Positions 20,868-31,030 of a stretch of DNA of 61,158 nucleotides are shown in pieces. How positions within the stretch are numbered: the first letter of the stretch is position 1; the number at the start of each line of letters is the position of its first letter. The notes below the pieces were generated by a model. The model searched no databases, had not been told where the DNA came from, and saw only the letters and a list, made by a program, of their open reading frames with translations. The DNA comes from Branchiostoma floridae (lineage: Eukaryota > Chordata > Leptocardii > Amphioxiformes > Branchiostomatidae), in contig NC_049992.1 in the NCBI RefSeq assembly GCF_000003815.2, forward strand, positions 19,223,843 through 19,285,000, given 5' to 3'. Made by a program: the position numbers and the translations under genes.

Positions 20868-23800
20868 TCACTGTTTTAACGATAAAGCTATTTTCCCCCA
20901 TTTACCAAAGTGTTCTTTTATCTTATCCATCCTTTTTGCTATAATATATTCTAGCCTATGGAAGTATGACATATATGAAATAAAGGCTTGTAAATTAAGA
21001 GAGCGTTGACGGTTCTTGAAAATAAAGTGTTTGCCAAGAAGGATAATCATATTGGCAGAAACTGGGCACCGACAATTCAAATCACCAAAGATAACTTTAA
21101 ACAGGTTTAGATTTAAATGTTCCCCAGTATTGACGAAAAACCAGTCTTCTACTTGCCTCCAGAAAAGTGTAGCAACTCTACAATGAAAAAAGAGATGGAA
21201 GACTGTTTCTTCATCTTCATTACAATATTCACATAAGGGCGACTCCTTCAAACCCCAAGTGTATAAGGTCTTGTTCACGGTCAAGTATTTGAATAATAGT
21301 TTATGTTGAAACATGCAAACACTAGAGTCAATGGAAATTTTGTAAGGTAGGCTATAAACCTTTTGCCATGGTATTGGACAGTTGAAATAATCTTCCCACG
21401 TGTACTGTATCCTGTCTGAAGTTTCACATAATCTGGCTTCATTCATGTAGAAAGCATATAAGCATTTATTAATATTTTTACTATGTAGCCAGGTTACATC
21501 TCTACAGGCAGGGATGCAAACACGTAGCTCTGAGGAGCCTTGTCTTAGAATATGTTTCCATTGAGGAGGAATAGCTGACAAAAGTTGATGATACTGATAA
21601 GCTGTACAGACATCTCCAAATTTGACTACAAAGCTGTCAAAAGACAAAAAATTATTCTCAGCATCAATAATGTCATTTACAAAAAGTACTTTTTTATTGA
21701 AGAAGGCTGAGGAACAAAAGGGTCGCCTATTTATACAAATATGTGAATTCAAGCAAAGGAGTTGCTGTTTGACTTGTATGCTATTTTCTGGGGGGCGTAG
21801 TTGGTATTTCAACCAACTTTGTATAACTTGTCGAAAAAACAGACTGACTACTTTCTTAATCAAGATTTCAAAGTCATTCGTTTTAAGCTGTGCAAAAGGA
21901 AACGTACTGGTTCTAAGAACAGGACTAGAGAAGGACAATAATTTAGAACAAAACCAGTTTTCGTTTTTGTGCAGTTTTGGCACTAGAGCGGCCTTCAGTT
22001 TGAGATCGACAGCTCGCAGATTTTGAAGTTTTAATCCACCTTGATCATAATCATTATATATTGTCTTTCGCTTAACTCGCTCGGGTCCGTCACGCCATAA
22101 AAACTTGAAAATCTTTTTTTCATATTTGTCGAAAAAAGCTGACGATGGAGACGGGAGCGAACTTAATAAAAATATAAACTGTGAAACTATAAGTGTATTT
22201 ACCAGAGTGACTTTCCCCATAAGTGATAGTCCTTTTTCTTTCCAGGGATTCAAAATTTTATCTATTTTCATATATTTTCGGTCAAAATTGATTGACACAA
22301 TATCTTTAAAGTTTACAGGAATATGGATACCTAAAACTTCTGTAGGTCCATCTGTCCATCGTATGGGCAGAGGAGAGGGTAAATAGAAGTCTGTATATTT
22401 TAGGGAGCCAATGCGAAGTACAGCACACTTGTCAAAGTTAGGAACTAGGCCAGATAGCCACGCAGAGAGATCTAAATCGCCGGTGAGGGCGTGCAGAGAG
22501 CCAAGTGTTGCAGCGAGTGGAAAAGTGGAATCGTCTGCATATTGAGNNNNNNNNNNNNNNNNNNNNNNNNNNNNNNNNNNNNNNNNNNNNNNNNNNNNNN
22601 NNNNNNNNNNNNNNNNNNNNNNNNNNNNNNNNNNNNNNNNNNNNNNNNNNNNNNNNNNNNNNNNNNNNNNNNNNNNNNNNNNNNNNNNNNNNNNNNNNNN
22701 NNNNNNNNNNNNNNNNNNNNNNNNNNNNNNNNNNNNNNNNNNNNNNNNNNNNNNNNNNNNNNNNNNNNNNNNNNNNNNNNNNNNNNNNNNNNNNNNNNNN
22801 NNNNNNNNNNNNNNNNNNNNNNNNNNNNNNNNNNNNNNNNNNNNNNNNNNNNNNNNNNNNNNNNNNNNNNNNNNNNNNNNNNNNNNNNNNNNNNNNNNNN
22901 NNNNNNNNNNNNNCACTTATATTACGTCCTGGTAAAAATCCTGTCTGATCGTATGAGACAAGGCTTGAGATTACATTTTTCATACGCAAGGCAATGCACT
23001 TTGATAAAATTCTGGTGTCACAATTTAACAATGTTATGGGTCGCCAGTTTTTCATACTAGTGGGGTTTTTATCTTGCCCAGTTGGGTCCTGTTTAAGAAT
23101 ATGAGAAATGAGACCAATTTTTTGGGACTCAGACAGATGCCCCACCTGAAATGAGTAATTGAATGAGTCTAGCATTGGTTGTTTTAAGATGTTAAAAAAG
23201 GTCTTATAAAAATCAGTAGGGAGTCCGTCAAGACCTGGAGACTTTCCACTGGAAAAAGATTCGACAGCTAATTTCAATTCCTTTTCTGTTATCGGACCTT
23301 CACAACTGCTACATTGGCCAGATGATAAGATGGGGGCCGCTTTTGGAAAAAAGGGTAAGAATACATCACTGTCTAAAGACATGGGAGAATTTTCAAACGC
23401 ATAAAGGTTAGCATAGAATTTTACTTGCTCCTGCAGAATGTTTTGAGGCTCCGTGAAGATCAATCCATCTGAATTCACAAGTGTCGTCATGTTTTTCCTT
23501 GCATGACCCCTACTAACTAAGTTCATGAAAAATTTAGTACATTTCTCCCCCTGCTCCATAAATTTGGCTCTTCTGTTTGCGATTAAATTATTAGCTTTTG
23601 CTTGGTAAATTAATTCTAGTTCATATTTTTTCCTTTGTAATTTATGAAAGGTGTCACTATCTGGGGATGCGTCTAATATTTTCTGCAGGCTGTCGATCTC
23701 ACTGGTAAGGAGTGATTCAGACTTTTTACTTTGTTTCCGTTTCCAAGACGAATATCTAATTATCTGACCGCGCACGGCGCACTTGAACGATTCCCATACC

Positions 23801-24573
23801 ATGTGAGGATTGGCTGAGCCATTATTAAACAAAAAGAATTCTGAAATAAAGCTAGAGATCTCCTTAAAAAATGTTGGATCATCTAAAAGTTCTTGATTGA
23901 ATTTCCAAAAGCCAGGCCCTCTTGGTATTTCAGACGTCACCACAGAAATGCCAATTAGAGAATGGTCCGATCTTAAGCCGTACTCAATCGAGGTATTTGT
24001 AACCTTTGTTATTAAAGAGAATGAAATCAAAAAGTAGTCTAGGCGACTGGCTTGTTTGTTTCTTCGCCACGTATAACGTATAGTTTCAGGGTTTTTCAAT
24101 CGCCAAATATCTACTAAATCAAGTGTATCAGAAAGTTCCAAGAGTGCCTGGGTAGCATGTGGATGATAGTTAACTGGCTGTTGGCCAGCTCTGTCTTTAC
24201 TTACATCAAAAACAGTATTAAAGTCACCGGTCAATACTACATTATCGTTACAATTTACCATTGTCTGGATATTTCTTTCCACATTCTCAAAATAGACTTT
24301 GTCGTCTTTGTTTGGTGCGTATATATTAATTAAGCAGATACGAAGTTTACCAACAGTCAAATCTAATATAATGAATCTTCCTTCATTATCTTTTTTGACT
24401 TCATTTATCTGAAAAGACAAATCATTTTTAAATAATACCAAAACCCCGCAACTATTTTCCCTTCCATGACTAAACAAAATCTGTCCATCCCAATCTGCAA
24501 TCCATTCCTTTTCCCGCTCTTCACTGGAATGAGTTTCTTGTAGGCATAAAACTGAATAAGGTTTGTCCTTCAA
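20868..24573 (-). CDS. LINE ORF2: endonuclease and reverse transcriptase
   Basis: The N-terminal endonuclease shows SVLCLQETHSSEE, VVLTGDFNTVFD and GLRSDHSLIGI; in frame upstream of the ATG at 24573 the domain already begins (SVASFNCNGLG at about 24640), so the true start is further 5'. Reverse transcriptase motifs follow (SPGLDGLPTDFYK, WRPITLLNCD, TGFLPGRNIS), then the gap, then QYADDSTF (catalytic YADD). The C-terminal part has FKFLWRDG and a C-x2-C-x-H-x-C zinc-finger-like stretch (SPLCEYCNEDEETVFHLFFH). The frames on either side of the gap differ, but the gap length is not reliable. Function: target-primed reverse transcription. Confidence 0.88.
22547..22913. other. Assembly gap (367 N)
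   Basis: Unknown bases inside the LINE reverse transcriptase, between the GFLPGRNIS motif and the YADD motif. Repetitive sequence is the likely cause of the gap. Confidence 0.99.
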
Positions 24574-25012
24574 AAAGGTAAAGATTTCCCGTCTTTTTTC
24601 TTTCTTTCCTAAGCCATTACAATTGAAACTAGCTACCGAAAGCTTACTTTGAGGCGGGAAGGAAAGGGAGTAGAAATGGTATCAATTGGAATTTTGACGA
24701 GAATGTGCCAGTCTTTGATATGGAGATTTGGCTCGCCAGGTGGACTCATGAATAACAATAGTGGGCTTGGAACCAGCACGTGGATGGGATTCCAGACATA
24801 ATTGTACACTTGCAAACATAGTAACAATTACTGACACAAAAAGAAGAAATTCTACAAACAACATAAACAATATCGGCAAATCACGGTCTAACATGATGAA
24901 CAGTTCAGTAGGATTTTGCTCCCCGTGTAGTTAAGCTTAGGAGCCAAAGTATAATTAAGTTTGAAGCGAGTAGTGGGAATAAATGTCTTATCAGGACAAT
25001 GTCATGTAACCT

Positions 25013-25870
25013 TTAGAAAGTCACTGGTTTTCCTTTCCCATCTCTCCAATATCCATTGTAGAACCGGTATTTCACCCCCTGTTCGTACGCCTGTTTGACA
25101 TTTTCCCGCCACTTACGTTTTTCTTGCAGATCAGCACCTGTGAGGTCATCCGTGAAGAAGAAGTTTTCGGCTTTCAGCTTGGTTCTTGCCACTTTCATGA
25201 TACTGACTTTATCTTGATAGCTGTTTAACTTGACCAGGATGTGTTGAGGGGTACCGTCTGGGCTGTTCTTGGTCGGTCCGTCGGGATGGGCTCGTTCGAT
25301 TTTCACATGTGTAAGGCCGAACTTCTCATGGAAAATCTTGTCTACAGTAGAGATGCAGTTTTCACCTTTTCCAACTTTGCGACCGATTATTCTGATATTA
25401 TTTCTGCGGGAGAATCTCTCTAACTTGTTGCACTTGTGTTTCAGCTCTGCCAGATTCTCTTCCATAATCTTCATTTTGTCGGTGTGCGACTTAATCTGAT
25501 CAGAGGTTTCGCGCGCAGATTCTTTCACATTTTTTTGTATCTCGGTCGTTCTCTTTTCAACTTTCTCCATTCGTGACTCTAGCATTTGGACATTTTTTTC
25601 TAGGTTTTCCTCCAAGGATCTCACCTCTTCATGTAGCACCCTCTGTCCGTCCAAAATCCTCTGGAGTTGGTCGCGCACGAAGGTCTCGAATTCCGATGAA
25701 GACGCCTCCGTGTCGCCGCCATGTTTGTCTTCTTTGTCTCCAGCAGAGTCATGTCCTTTCGTCGAAGCTAGACGTTTCTGCCGGGTAGTCATCATGTCGA
25801 ATGTTGGGACGGTCACCAGTAATACTTTAAGAATGTATGTGGGAGAAAGTTGTAACAATAACAGGCTCAA
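25013..25870 (-). CDS. LINE ORF1: L1 ORF1p-like RNA-binding protein
   Basis: 285 residues, possibly starting at the internal MMTTRQKRL (about 25795) rather than the first ATG. A basic, charged N terminus leads into a long coiled coil (residues about 80-150: EEVRSLEENLEKNVQ, RMEKVEKRTTEIQKNV), then an RRM-like region (RRNNIRIIG, FGLTHVKIERAH, HILVKLNSYQDK) and a C-terminal domain (FFFTDDLTGADLQEKRKW). This is the Transposase_22 / L1 ORF1 layout: trimeric coiled coil, RRM, CTD. It packages the element RNA. Confidence 0.88.
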   Translation of the reverse strand: MSLLLLQLSPTYILKVLLVTVPTFDMMTTRQKRLASTKGHDSAGDKEDKHGGDTEASSSEFETFVRDQLQRILDGQRVLHEEVRSLEENLEKNVQMLESRMEKVEKRTTEIQKNVKESARETSDQIKSHTDKMKIMEENLAELKHKCNKLERFSRRNNIRIIGRKVGKGENCISTVDKIFHEKFGLTHVKIERAHPDGPTKNSPDGTPQHILVKLNSYQDKVSIMKVARTKLKAENFFFTDDLTGADLQEKRKWRENVKQAYEQGVKYRFYNGYWRDGKGKPVTF

Positions 25871-25948
25871 ATTACCACCATAAAATTGTACTCAGTCGGG
25901 AGCGAGCTCAGACACGACACGACCTACTCCCGTGATGCCATTCGTTCC

Positions 25949-27426
25949 AATCAAATCAAACTTTATTGAATCAACATGGCAGTCATCCAGACTGAATTGC
26001 GTTTAATTGACAGTGAAACAAGTTATTAATACTAATATATTGGCAGTTAAAATCATATATAGTTAAAATCAAGATATAGGTAGAATACAATTTCTAAAAC
26101 CATTTCGTGTGTTAATTTCTTAACGACGTACATAACGACACAACAATAACAACTGAGTACATGTATATAGCACATGATGGGGGCGAACGATATTGCACAT
26201 AGTGACATGGGGCTCACACTAAGTCTAGTAAGTCTCTCGCTACCCTCGCCACAAACGAGTTCCTATGTCTCTCGGTACGACTGACTGGCAGTTTGTACGG
26301 TTTCTGCGTCTCAGTTCATAACGCGGAACCTCATTTTGTTGAAGGAAGACGTGACACGGGTGTGAGGGATCTTTCAGAATCCTTTTCAACTCGCGTAGAG
26401 ACGCCTCCCTTCGCCTTGACTCAAGGGTTGGCAGATGGTTACAGGGTAAGCCACATATCTTGAGGAATGTCTTTTGAACCTTTTCCAAGTCATCTGACAA
26501 ACCAAGTGGGAGACCGCCCCAGACAGGGGAGGCATACTCGAGCACCGGGCGGATGAAACAAATGTAAATTTGCAAAAGAACATCTGGAGGTAACCCAGCA
26601 CGTCTCGCTACACGCAGGTAATGTATACGCGGTTGAGCCTTTGATTGCATGTACTCAACATGGGGGCCCCGTGTAAGATCATTGCTGACCATTACTCCAA
26701 GGAGCTTGAATGAAGAGACCCTCTCAACGGGCTCGCCCCTTAGCGTGAGTGGTGGGGGTATTAGCGGATTTCGGCGGCAGCTGATGACCATATCTTTTGT
26801 CTTTTTTGCATTTGCCTTCATTCCATAATCATTTGCCCATACATCTACTATGTCAAGTGAGAGTTGCATTTGCCCCGGTAAAGATGCCATAAGGAATTCG
26901 GAGTTAGTAAGATCGTCCGCGTATTTCACAGGTGTTATGCTGGGCGGTATTCCAGGATCAAGGTAGTTCATAGCGATGATAAAGAGTGTTGGTGAGAGGA
27001 TCCCCCCCTGAGGTGTACCTGCGAGAACGGCTTTGGCTGAAGAAGTGTTCGTTCCCCATTTTACACACTGAACATGATCACTCAGATAGCTGCTCAGACA
27101 TCGCCATAGATCCCGTCTAATCCCGAGGTGTGACAAACTGCGGAGGAGACTTCCGTGATCTATGGTGTCAAACGCGCGCGTAAGGTCAACAATTAAACGC
27201 AACATGCACGTCCATCTTAGGAGAACTGTTAACCGCATCAAACCAGGATTGCATAGTCTGGATGAGTGCAGGGACTGTCGAGCGCCCCCTTCTGAAACCA
27301 TGTTGAGAGTCATGAATCAGGTGATTCGTGTCCTGTAGTAGTAAGTCCCGGAGAAACACTTCGTACACCTTACCCAGACAGCTCGTTAGGGAAATTTTCA
27401 GGACATTTGGGCCTGGTCGTCTTCGG
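25949..27426 (-). mobile_element. Second LINE, 5' truncated, decayed
   Basis: A minus-strand non-LTR element ending in AATAAAGTTTGATTTGATT at 25949. It is interrupted at about 27426 by a foldback element; its reading frame resumes at 28513-28573 on the far side. The clade was not settled (CR1/Rex/Jockey-like by reverse transcriptase style). Confidence 0.8.
26240..27425 (-). pseudogene. LINE reverse transcriptase, frameshifted
   Basis: Reverse transcriptase motifs in order: LKISLTSCLGKVYE, DSQHGFRRGRSTVPAL (27186-27368 frame), then after a frameshift near 27205 IVDLTRAFDTIDHGS, GTPQGGILSPTLF, KYADDLTNSEF (catalytic YADD) and SFKLLGVMV, with the FIRPVLEYASPVWGG region near the end. The frame change between FRRGR and RAFDTIDH breaks the enzyme. 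Stop at 26240. Confidence 0.85.
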
Positions 27427-27522
27427 TACCGGTGTGACAGCGATCTCGCCCCCCCCGGCGATCTCGCCCCCCCCCCCGTGGGGCGAGATCACTAGCGTTT
27501 TCGCCCCCCTTTAGCGTTTCGC

Positions 27523-27785
27523 GATCTTTGCACGCTCGTGTGTCACAATTTACAGATCAGGCATCCTACCGCGGCGATGGCTGTGAAACTACCCCAAACT
27601 ACACTGAGTTAGGACATACAGAGGATGCTACAAGAGACGAACTACATGTGTATATTCCGGACATGACAGGTAAATGTATTAAACACACTATCACGTTCTT
27701 TGTAACAGCGATGGCAACATTGTCCACGCTCTGCAAATGACTGATGCAATAAAGCTTATAAATAAATTCTTTCCTTTTTTAAATC
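27523..27785 (+). pseudogene. Captured copy of a gene C exon
   Basis: This 263-bp stretch is the reverse complement of 33315-33576 with about one difference noticed, including the intronic flanks, the acceptor (TTTACAG) and the donor (ACAG|GTAAAT). The exon in it encodes [16 protein letters not shown] and onward. It stops at the junction with the GCGATC iterons on the left and at an N run on the right. In its place here it belongs to no gene structure. Confidence 0.8.
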
Positions 27786-27885
27786 NNNNNNNNNNNNNNN
27801 NNNNNNNNNNNNNNNNNNNNNNNNNNNNNNNNNNNNNNNNNNNNNNNNNNNNNNNNNNNNNNNNNNNNNNNNNNNNNNNNNNNNN
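27786..27885. other. Assembly gap (100 N, length unknown)
   Basis: Exactly 100 N, the usual placeholder for a gap of unknown size, inside the foldback element next to the captured exon copy. Confidence 0.99.
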
Positions 27886-28589
27886 AAGTACCAGTCTTAA
27901 GAAACACGGGTAAATGCGATCAGTTCCTAAATACTAGAAAAAACAGTCATGTTGGAGGTGAAGATATCCCTTGGCCAGGTGCATATACCAAAATGTGCGT
28001 TATTCTAATTAATACCTAATATTTGCATAATTAATAAAGACATTACATAGTTCTTTTGTGGTCACTTCATGGTAGAGACTTCATATTGGAGATATATAGG
28101 TTGCTTGAGGACAGGTGAATACAATGAAATACATCTTCTGTCAAGACTCAGGTATATGCAATAATGGGAATACAAGGGACCCAACCCTCCTTGTCTGAAA
28201 CAAGTTCAACTATCTTATTACCATGTAATTACGTTAATATTGATACTATGAATTGAGTTATGTATCAAACTCGTGTACTTATATCATTCTGAAACTGCAT
28301 TTTGTGATTTATACCAATCAACTTCTAAAATGTCATGTAAACCCGTTTTTTTTGGGGGGGGGGCGAAGTCGCTACAGGGGGGCGAGGTAGGGGGGCGAGA
28401 TCACTAGCCGGGGAGGGCGAGATCGCTAGTGATTTCGCCCCGGGGGGGGGGCGAGATCGCTAGTGATTTCGCCCCGGGGGGGTGAGATCACTGGGGGGCG
28501 AGATCGCTGTCACACCGGCACCACCAGTTCTTCTTTCCATTGTAAGGGGAAGATGCCCTGTTGTAAGCATGCATTGTAGATGATTCACA

Positions 28590-28775
28590 GTTGATATACT
28601 GCATATATGGAGACCCTTTACGGACACCGGTGCAATTGTGACCAAAGCATTAAGTCCCATCGTAAGGGCTCCATCCCATGGAGTGCATGTCGGATGACAG
28701 CCGGGATCGAACTCACGAGTTCTAGTTCCGAAGGCAGGGTCGCTAACCACTGGACTACACACACTTCTAGCTCTT
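28590..28775 (-). mobile_element. tRNA-derived SINE
   Basis: On the minus strand from about 28773 there is an A-box-like TAGTCCAGTGGTTAGCG and, 30 bp on, a B-box-like GAGTTCGATCCCGG, the internal RNA polymerase III promoter of a tRNA-derived SINE. The rest (to about 28590) is unrelated body. It abuts the resumed LINE fragment at 28513-28573. Confidence 0.55.
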
Positions 28776-28845
28776 GCCTTCAATATGAATGATGAATACA
28801 GAGACATATGTGAGGCATACACATGTTGCAATTGCTTTCCGAGGC

Positions 28846-28851
28846 TTTATT
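28846..28851 (-). terminator. Possible poly(A) signal of gene C
   Basis: AATAAA on the minus strand (TTTATT on plus), about 870 bp after the stop codon at 29718. A (GT)n microsatellite lies in between. Weak on its own. Confidence 0.2.
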
Positions 28852-29517
28852 TGATGGAACTGAAGTTGTCGTGACGTCATAGATCGTAAATATGAGTTCG
28901 ACGACTCAATGCCAGCGCCAAGCTTTATCATCTTGAAACCAGGTATTGATAAACTGCATAATGTGTTACTAAAAATTAGATAAACTATAAACTCCCCCCC
29001 CCCCCGAAAAAAAAAACAACGTGTAAAGAAAACGAAACATGCAGAAATTTTGCTGCAGAAATTTAGAAAAGCAATCGGGGTGTCCGAAATGTAATGAATT
29101 CCCTGATAGACCTAACTATAACGACATACCCACTGTTATAACAGTCCATCCATAACGTCTTGAATAATTATGCTGTTCATCTACAAACAAGGGAATAGAC
29201 GAACAAAATTGAAAGTTGAACATACTCGTAGTTGAACCAACGTCCTTTACCTCTATTGACAGATTATTAGGTCACTGCTTGATATCCACTTATTAATACA
29301 AATGTTCAATGTTAAATGTATAACCATATAAAAGCGTAGTCTTGACAAGTTCTAGACTACTTGTCTTTCTTTCTAACTGTAACAACGTATTTGAAAAAAA
29401 TCTCGATTTCAATCTGATCATTTTTCCTGCATCATTTAGATGCACATGCAAACTAGATATTAATTTAAAATGTGCATTTAGCGTTGCGTGTTTATATGCG
29501 TGTGTGCGTATAGTACT

Positions 29518-29518
29518 G

Positions 29519-29589
<71 letters not shown>
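29518..29589. repeat. (GT)n microsatellite
   Basis: About 35 uninterrupted GT dinucleotides, 130 bp downstream of the gene C stop codon, probably in its 3' UTR or flank. Confidence 0.95.
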
Positions 29590-29591
<2 letters not shown>

Positions 29592-29717
29592 CTTCTCTTC
29601 AAATGTACCTGGCAAACAATGTAGCCCAAACAACATTAGCGCTGCTATATCTGCGGGGCTAGTAGGGTCACACAGCAGCATGTATTGCGGCTAAGCTGCC
29701 CTCTCTGACTGCGCTGT

Positions 29718-31030
29718 TTAGCCACTGTTTCCCGGACGGGTCACTCTTCCGGCCGCCCGCTTGCAGATGAAGGACCTGGTGGCTCGTTCATCGCAGGACA
29801 CGTCGTACCACTGGTCAGTTCCCCAGACGTTCTTCATCACTATGGCAACGCAAATATTGATCTTTGCTCCGTCCGGCTGTGGGAACCATGTTCTGGTATC
29901 CATGGGTGACCTGATGAAGGTGTGATGGGAAAACAATGCTGTGTTAACTAGCAAATGTTGTGGATTGTCTCATCGCCTAGCTTTACCAACCAGTGATCGG
30001 AGTCCCGGTGGCACTCAGGCTATCACCATTCTCGGCATAGAGGGTTAAAGATTCGGTACACATCGGGTCCCATCTACTGCGCCAAGATGAACATTTTATT
30101 AAGGTAAATGAGAAGAGCCTCACCAGTCCATGTAAGTCACTGGGATGTCATCGGTCCAGACAAAGGTTCCGTTCAGGTGGATGTCGTACAGACCTAGAAG
30201 TGACGAATGTTTATTTTTGTAGTCATGTACTGTAAATGCAGAAATGTTCGCGGTGGTTTTATATTCGCGGTGGCCACTTCACATGTTTCTATTATTATTA
30301 TATAATAGTCTTTGACTACAGTCTATTGCGCTATCGAGAACTTGAAACCACCGCGAAAATTCCATTTTTCCGTTACCGCGAAAGTACATTCGGGCAAAAA
30401 TAAATGCATTTACAGTTTTAAGATTTTTAAAATTGCATTTGTGTTTTTTTTTTTTTCATTTGCCAGCTCTCCGTGTGCTCATTAAACTTCCGGTCACATG
30501 TCAAAAGCAAACTTGAAGTTTTGTCAATTACATACAGACATAAAGACATACAGACAGACAGACAGACACACACACACACATACACACACACACACAAACA
30601 TACACACTACACACACACGCGCGCGCGTGCACACACACACACTGACCCTTGCCTCCCTCATGACCTCGATGAAAAGTGGCCTGAAGGCCGATTTTAACTC
30701 CTCATTAATAAATAAAGGTTCAAACAAACAAACAAACAGTAGATATATTAGATAGATAGAAATGGAGATGCTTTCAATGTGTGCAAATGCACGTAATATG
30801 ACATGTCATACCAATGTACAGTATTGGATCAGTGATGCGTTTGACGACAACGTTGGTGACCAACAGCAGGTGGAGAAACTCCATCTCCGCCCGGTCAGCG
30901 ATGCTGGTTAAGTTGGCGCCAAACTCTCGGCACTTGGCGTCTGCCTCCTCCCAGTTCACCCGTACGTGATGGCGGAAGGTCTGGTAGCAGTTTCGGCGGA
31001 ATAAATGCCAACCGCATGGGCAAAGGAAAC
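29718..31030 (-). CDS. Gene C: C-terminal C-type lectin domain (CTLD2)
   Basis: Three exons, 30812-31030, 30124-30193 and 29718-29910, join in phases 1, 2 and stop. They give [14 protein letters not shown], the [15 protein letters not shown] motif, [16 protein letters not shown] and the end [22 protein letters not shown] tripeptide ([10 protein letters not shown]) stands at the calcium/sugar-binding position, which in this family usually goes with galactose-type specificity; the WND motif is WYD. The last exon ends with a 15-residue tail and TAA. As the only clear stop in the series, it marks the 3' end of gene C. Confidence 0.88.

Larger units (their letters stand above)
20663..25948 (-). 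mobile_element. L1/Tx1-like LINE, nearly complete
   Basis: A minus-strand non-LTR retrotransposon with ORF1 (25013-25870), ORF2 (about 24650 down to 20868) and a 3' A-tract (the T run from 20663). It is flanked at both ends by AATCAAATCAAAC-type sequence, which is also the 3' tail of the LINE to its right, so it appears to have inserted in that tail. An N run (22547-22913) removes part of the reverse transcriptase. ORF1 and both visible parts of ORF2 are open, suggesting a young copy. Confidence 0.85.
27427..28513. mobile_element. Foldback element carrying a captured host exon
   Basis: Ends are inverted copies of CGGTGTGACAGCGATCTCGC (27427 onward, and the complement up to about 28513). Inside each end are iterons of GCGATCTCGCCCC / GCGAGATCGCTAGTG type in G- and C-rich runs (27440-27520 and 28350-28505). 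It splits a LINE reading frame: minus-strand FPLQWKEELVVPV (28513-28560) continues into PKTTRP / RPGPNVLKISLT (about 27425). The interior at 27523-27785 nearly matches 33315-33576 in reverse. A 100-N gap follows. No transposase is visible. Confidence 0.75.

Noticed and set aside
22491-23060. Plus-strand frames across the N run
   Set aside because: Artefact of translating unknown bases inside the LINE.
28350-28505. Regularly spaced GCGAGATC repeats as a possible CRISPR-like array
   Set aside because: These are subterminal iterons of a transposon in an animal genome; spacing is irregular and there are no unique spacers.
29342-29694. Frames of CVCV and HTHT repeats
   Set aside because: Translation of the (GT)n microsatellite.
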